From contig JBMOKU010000015.1 in the NCBI GenBank assembly GCA_049324315.1, positions 1-64,000 of the forward strand: a stretch of DNA of 64,000 bases, in the 5' to 3' direction. How positions within the stretch are numbered: position 1 is the stretch's first letter; each line of letters starts with the position of its first letter. Below are positions 60,242 to 64,000 of the stretch, piece by piece. The notes beneath the pieces were generated by a model, which was not told where the DNA came from, did not search any database, and saw only the letters and a list, made by a program, of their open reading frames with translations. This stretch comes from JBMOKU01 sp049324315. GTDB lineage: Bacteria; Bacillota; Clostridia; Peptostreptococcales; Thermotaleaceae. The position numbers were made by a program, and so were the translations under genes.

Positions 60242-60300
60242 TAAATCAGTCCTGCGAGGCTGATAAGGGAGATTCCACGGCGTATCTCCCTCCTTATTTC
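60242..60300 (+). promoter_or_regulatory. PyrR-binding attenuator before the uracil permease
   Basis: TAAATCAGTCCTGCGAGGCTGATAAGG (60242-60268) is a near-consensus PyrR-binding loop, and GGGAGAT (60267-60273) pairs with ATCTCCC (60284-60290) as terminator stem, followed by a T-rich but interrupted tract. Same placement as between pyrR and pyrP in B. subtilis. Confidence 0.87.
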
Positions 60301-60324
60301 AATCATACAGAGGAGGAAAATGTA

Positions 60325-61566
60325 ATGACAGAAAGAACTATGGAAATGAACAAAACAATCATGGAATTTGAAGGAGTACGGATCGAGCAAAAAATGATTT
60401 TAGCTTTACAGCATGTTTTAGCAATGTTTGGAGCAACAGTTTTAGTACCAATACTAACAGGATTAAATCCCGCCGTAGCTCTATTGGCTGCAGGATGTGG
60501 TACGCTAATTTTTCATTTTACAACCAATAAAAATGTTCCTGTATTTTTAGGATCAAGCTTTGCATTTATCCCTGTCATCCAGTTAATTTCCGAAACCTAT
60601 GGTGATCTTGCCTATGCTCAAGGAGGCATTGTAGCTGCGGGTTTTGTCTATGTATTGCTTTCATTTATTGTAAAGATTTATGGCGTGGAGAAAATTAAAA
60701 GTTTTCTGCCGCCAGTTGTAACAGGACCAATGATTATGGTAATCGGGTTAAATCTTAGTCCTGTTGCTATTCGAATGGCGTCAAGTCACTGGGGTGTTGC
60801 AGTCCTGGTGGTAGCCACTGTAATTGCCGTTTCTATATTTGCAAAAGGTTTCTTTAAGCTGCTGCCCATATTAGCAGGTGTCGTTGTTGGATATATTGCT
60901 TCAAGCTTTATTGGCTTAGTAGATGCATCTGCAATACAACAAGCGTCGTTCATCAGTTTCCCTCAAATATCTTTACCTAAGTTTGATTTAGGAGCTATTG
61001 CAGTTGTTGTTCCTATTGTTGCTGTAGTATTCATGGAGCATATCGGTGATATTACAACAAATGGTGCGGTTGTAGGAAAAGACTTCTTTAAAAATCCCGG
61101 CCTGCACAGAACATTGTTAGGCGATGGATTAGCCACAATATTTGCCGGAATGATCGGTGGACCAGCAAACACAACTTATGGAGAGAATACTGGTGTTTTA
61201 GCAGTAACAAAGGTTTATGATCCTTCCATCTTAAGATTAGCCGCTTGCGTTGCAATTGGTTTGAGCTTTATCGGAAAATTTGGTGCTATGCTTCAAACAA
61301 TACCTGTAGCCGTTATGGGTGGAATTAGCTTAATCCTTTTTGGAATGATTGCAAGTATCGGTATGAGAACAATCGCTGAAGGAAACATTGATTTTACAAA
61401 AAGTAGAAACCTAATTATCCCGTCAATTATTCTGGTTATAGGAATCGGTTCTTCCGTGGTTACAGATGTCCCTGTGGGTATTTCCATTACAGAAAATATT
61501 AGCATTACAGGATTAAGTTTAGCCGCTATTTTAGGCATTGTGATTAATAAGGCTTTACCGCAATAA
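60325..61566 (+). CDS. uraA: Uracil permease (NCS2 family)
   Basis: A 413-aa NCS2 nucleobase transporter (UraA/PyrP). Hallmarks: LALQHVLAMFGATVLVPILTG, the family motif FMEHIGDITTNGAV and a GGPANTTYGENTGVLAVTKVYD block (about 272-293); around 12-14 membrane helices. Uracil:H+ uptake, repressed through the attenuator in front. AGGAGG precedes the ATG. The pyr biosynthesis genes are not present here. Confidence 0.95.
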   Translation: MTERTMEMNKTIMEFEGVRIEQKMILALQHVLAMFGATVLVPILTGLNPAVALLAAGCGTLIFHFTTNKNVPVFLGSSFAFIPVIQLISETYGDLAYAQGGIVAAGFVYVLLSFIVKIYGVEKIKSFLPPVVTGPMIMVIGLNLSPVAIRMASSHWGVAVLVVATVIAVSIFAKGFFKLLPILAGVVVGYIASSFIGLVDASAIQQASFISFPQISLPKFDLGAIAVVVPIVAVVFMEHIGDITTNGAVVGKDFFKNPGLHRTLLGDGLATIFAGMIGGPANTTYGENTGVLAVTKVYDPSILRLAACVAIGLSFIGKFGAMLQTIPVAVMGGISLILFGMIASIGMRTIAEGNIDFTKSRNLIIPSIILVIGIGSSVVTDVPVGISITENISITGLSLAAILGIVINKALPQ

Positions 61567-61579
61567 GTATTAAAAACAT

Positions 61580-61611
61580 AAATGCCCTGACCATTATTGG
61601 TTAGGGCATTT
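61580..61611. terminator. Bidirectional terminator between uraA and rqcH
   Basis: AAATGCCCTGACCA (61580-61593) pairs with TGGTTAGGGCATTT (61598-61611), one G-T pair, loop TTAT. It has T-rich sequence on its 3' side on the + strand and on the - strand. The rqcH stop codon lies in the loop. Confidence 0.88.
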
Positions 61612-63366
61612 ATTTAGTATTTCAGTCAAACCTTGCCTTGGCGTAACAAAAATTGTTTTCTGATTCGTATATATGACCATCCCGGGTTTTGCGCCGCTTG
61701 GTTTTTTTACATATTTAATTTCTGTATAATCGACGGGAACATTACTAGACATCTTTCCTTTACTATGGAATGCTGCAAGTTCCGCCGCCTCTGCGATTGT
61801 TTTGTCGGATATTTCCCCATGATCCATTAGTACAATAACATGGGAGCCAGGTATATCTTTGGTATGAAACCAAAGATCGTTTTTCGAAGCAATTTTAAGC
61901 GTTAGCTCATCATTTTGTTTATTATTTTTTCCCACCAGTATTTTATGTCCTTCGGAGGATAGAAAACAAGTAGGTCTACTTAATGCTTTCGATTTTGATG
62001 GAAGACGTCTCCGCTTTATATATCCGCCCTCAACCAATTCCATCCTTAAATCATTGATGTCCTGAATATTTGCTGCATTGTCAAGATGATTGGATATACT
62101 TTCAAAATATGCATGATCTTCATTGGTCTCCATTAATTGTTTCTTAATCTCTTTGATTGCTTTTTTCATTTTACTATATTTTTTAAAATATTTTTGTGCA
62201 TTTTGCGAAGGAGAGAGCATAGGGTCAAGTTCAATAATTGTTCGTTTATTATCCTCATAGAAATTCTGAACTTCAATTCTTTCATCACCCTTTTGTATGG
62301 AATACATATTAGCTGTTAATAATTCACCATAGATACGATAAATATCACAGTTTGCAGCTTCTGTCAGCTCTTCCTTTAATTTTTGAGTCTTATTTTGCAG
62401 TCTATCGATATTTTGGGTAATTATTTTTTTAAGATCTGCTGATTTTTGGCTTAAACGCTCATGTAGATCTCTTTTGAGATAGTACTCTTCCAATACTTGA
62501 CTAATAGAATGATAATGAGCCTCTTCATGAACTCTTTTCAAGCTATGTAAAGAGATAGATGAAAAATCGACTACATGCTGATCGTCCTTTGATAAATAGA
62601 GGCTTGGCGTGTATTGCCCAGAATCTAAAGTGGTCATCAGTGAATTGATCGCATTCCAAACATCCTCTAATTCTTCATTTGACAGAAGACGGCTATTGAT
62701 TTCATTATCGACATTTGCACGATAGCATATCTCTTTCGCTAACGTTGGACTAACGCCTTGAAGATTCGTATAAATTGCTTTATATAAAGGCAGATTTACT
62801 TCCTTCGCTTCAAAAAGATGTAAAAAACTATTTTTTGTTAACGCATTTGGGTTATTTTTATCTTGTCCCGGTGGATGAATGTAAGCTTTACCAGGAAGGA
62901 TTTCTCGATATCGATTGATATCTGATGATACCCGTTTCATACTGTCAATTATTTTATTGTTTGATTTATCCATTAGTATAAGACTGCTATGTTTTCCCAT
63001 AATTTCTACAACCATACGTTTTACTGTTAAGCATCCTAATTCATCATAACTCTCTACATCGATGTATATAATTCGTTCAAATTGGTACTGTTCAATATTC
63101 GTAATTTTACCACCTTGTAAATGCTTCCTCATTAACATACAAAACATGGGGGGAGATTCAGGATTTTGTTTTTGTTCTGATATGAGATGAACTCTAGGAT
63201 TGCTGCTGCTTATTGAAATTAGAAGTCGATAGTTGACACCTGCATTTCTTAATAGCATGTGAATTTCATCTACTTCTGGTTGATAAATCTTGTCAATTCG
63301 TGCATTGACTAAACAATTCGTTAATTCATGTGTAATTGCTGAAATGACAAATCCGTCTAAAGGCAT
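61594..63366 (-). CDS. rqcH: RqcH/FbpA-type NFACT protein
   Basis: A 590-aa NFACT protein. It has an NFACT-N domain (1-200; MPLDGFVISAITHELTNCLVNARIDKI at 1-27), a helical/coiled-coil middle (about 270-430) and an NFACT-R domain (about 455-570; NDLWFHTKDIPGSHVIVL). RqcH recruits tRNA-Ala to stalled 50S subunits and adds C-terminal alanine tails; homologues were first described as fibronectin-binding proteins. GGAGG precedes the ATG on the - strand. It is the only - strand gene in the window. Confidence 0.95.
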   Translation of the reverse strand: MPLDGFVISAITHELTNCLVNARIDKIYQPEVDEIHMLLRNAGVNYRLLISISSSNPRVHLISEQKQNPESPPMFCMLMRKHLQGGKITNIEQYQFERIIYIDVESYDELGCLTVKRMVVEIMGKHSSLILMDKSNNKIIDSMKRVSSDINRYREILPGKAYIHPPGQDKNNPNALTKNSFLHLFEAKEVNLPLYKAIYTNLQGVSPTLAKEICYRANVDNEINSRLLSNEELEDVWNAINSLMTTLDSGQYTPSLYLSKDDQHVVDFSSISLHSLKRVHEEAHYHSISQVLEEYYLKRDLHERLSQKSADLKKIITQNIDRLQNKTQKLKEELTEAANCDIYRIYGELLTANMYSIQKGDERIEVQNFYEDNKRTIIELDPMLSPSQNAQKYFKKYSKMKKAIKEIKKQLMETNEDHAYFESISNHLDNAANIQDINDLRMELVEGGYIKRRRLPSKSKALSRPTCFLSSEGHKILVGKNNKQNDELTLKIASKNDLWFHTKDIPGSHVIVLMDHGEISDKTIAEAAELAAFHSKGKMSSNVPVDYTEIKYVKKPSGAKPGMVIYTNQKTIFVTPRQGLTEILNKCPNQ

Positions 63367-63501
63367 AATGATTCCTCCAAATTATTCATACTTACAGTAA
63401 AGTATAACATTATTATTTTGAACGCAAAAGTTTTTCATTTATAGGATTAACAAAAATAATCTTATATTTGAAGAGAAGTATGATTTTTATTCTAAAACCT
63501 A

Positions 63502-63510
63502 TGGTATAAT
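63502..63510 (+). promoter_or_regulatory. Extended -10 promoter of dapF
   Basis: TGGTATAAT (63502-63510) is an extended -10 element. No good -35 box is seen 17 nt upstream. It lies 60 nt before dapF in the divergent rqcH-dapF gap. Confidence 0.6.
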
Positions 63511-63570
63511 ACTAGAAAAAGTTTAAATAAAAGGAATATCATGTTACATTTTTCTAAAAGGAGAAGATGG

Positions 63571-64000
63571 ATGATGAAATTTTCTAAGATGCATGGGGCT
63601 GGTAATGATTTTATTATTATTAATCTACTGGATAATAATATTCTTAACCTTAATACGTTGGCAGAAAAAATGTGTGATAGGCATTTTGGCGTTGGTGCAG
63701 ATGGGCTGATGGCTGTAAAGAAGTCTGAGTCTTGCGATGTTCAAATGCTTTACTTCAACTCTGATGGCTCAAGAGCAGCTTTATGCGGTAATGGTATCCG
63801 CTGCTTTTCAAAATATGTTTATGAAAAAAATATTGCGCAGAAAAATCCTCTTACTGTTGAAACTTTAGCCGGTAATAAAACCATTCAGTTTGACATCAAA
63901 GAGGGTCTTGTTGATAACATCATTGTTAATATGGGAAGTTGGTCCTTTGATCCTGGCTCTATCCCGGCTGTATGCAGTAAAGAAAAACTATTGCTTGAAA
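63571..64000 (+). CDS. dapF: Diaminopimelate epimerase (5' part, cut by window end)
   Basis: The first 143 codons of DapF, which interconverts LL- and meso-diaminopimelate for lysine and peptidoglycan synthesis. Seen: MKFSKMHGAGNDFIII, GVGADGLM and LCGNGIRC with the first active-site cysteine. The second cysteine and the C-terminal half lie beyond the edge. AAGGAG is 7 nt before ATG 63571 (ATG 63574 also possible). Confidence 0.95.
   Translation, partial: MMKFSKMHGAGNDFIIINLLDNNILNLNTLAEKMCDRHFGVGADGLMAVKKSESCDVQMLYFNSDGSRAALCGNGIRCFSKYVYEKNIAQKNPLTVETLAGNKTIQFDIKEGLVDNIIVNMGSWSFDPGSIPAVCSKEKLLLE

Noticed and set aside
1..64000. CRISPR arrays, rRNA, prophage or transposase genes
   Set aside because: No regularly spaced repeats, rRNA signatures or mobile-element proteins were recognised on either strand.

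Overview
The window is a 64 kb piece of an AT-rich chromosome from an anaerobic, endospore-forming Clostridia member. Evidence for this: a complete spoIIIAA-AH operon, spoIVB and spoIVA, Clostridia-type gene neighbourhoods (CD1247-like protein, YIEGIA pair, DUF512 protein next to der, a YteA-type zinc-finger protein), and type IV pilus machinery without an outer-membrane secretin, as expected for a cell with a single membrane. The gene order resembles Alkaliphilus/Natronincola-like clostridia, but that placement is inference from memory. Almost every gene is on the + strand; only rqcH (61594-63366) is on the - strand. No transposase, phage gene or CRISPR array was seen.

Region 1 (1-19114) holds yqeG and then a large type IV pilus locus. 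A c-di-GMP-II riboswitch with an overlapping terminator sits in front of pilB-pilT-pilC-pilA-pilD-pilM-pilN-pilO. Four minor pilins follow, including a 744-aa PilX/GspK-like one, then a 1656-aa secreted von Willebrand A protein, and a strong terminator at 18736. Directly after it, from its own promoter, lies comFB, a member of a family recently linked to cyclic-dinucleotide binding. PilB itself carries two MshEN c-di-GMP-binding motifs. The locus therefore appears to have c-di-GMP inputs at three levels: RNA leader, assembly ATPase and a small neighbouring protein. This is the most interesting part of the window.

Region 2 (19265-39474) is a conserved housekeeping and sporulation block: pepP-type peptidase, efp, CD1247-like protein, spoIIIAA-AH, asp23-amaP-DUF2273, nusB, a TsaD-like paralogue, xseA-xseB-ispA-DUF212-dxs-tlyA, argR, recN, spoIVB. 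Two genes usually found here are missing: nadK between tlyA and argR, and spo0A after spoIVB.

Region 3 (39475-50489) starts with a phosphate-transport operon (pstC-pstA-pstB-phoU, no pstS) behind an array of PhoP-box repeats. It continues with the YIEGIA membrane protein and its small partner, DUF512-der-plsY-gpsA, spoIVA behind a probable sigma-E promoter, and tRNA-Pro(GGG).

Region 4 (50490-64000) has a small orphan membrane protein, then the division cluster HlyD-like protein-ylmE-sepF-yggT-ylmH-divIVA (without ileS), mtnN-aroF, DUF5665-yteA, lspA-rluD, pyrR and a uracil permease (each behind a PyrR-type attenuator), the convergent rqcH, and the 5' part of dapF, cut by the window edge.

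Intergenic DNA contains several different short repeat or hairpin elements (around 92, 20327, 29987 and 48580). Start codons were chosen from ribosome-binding-site spacing and family alignment from memory; all product names rest on motif recognition, not on a database search.
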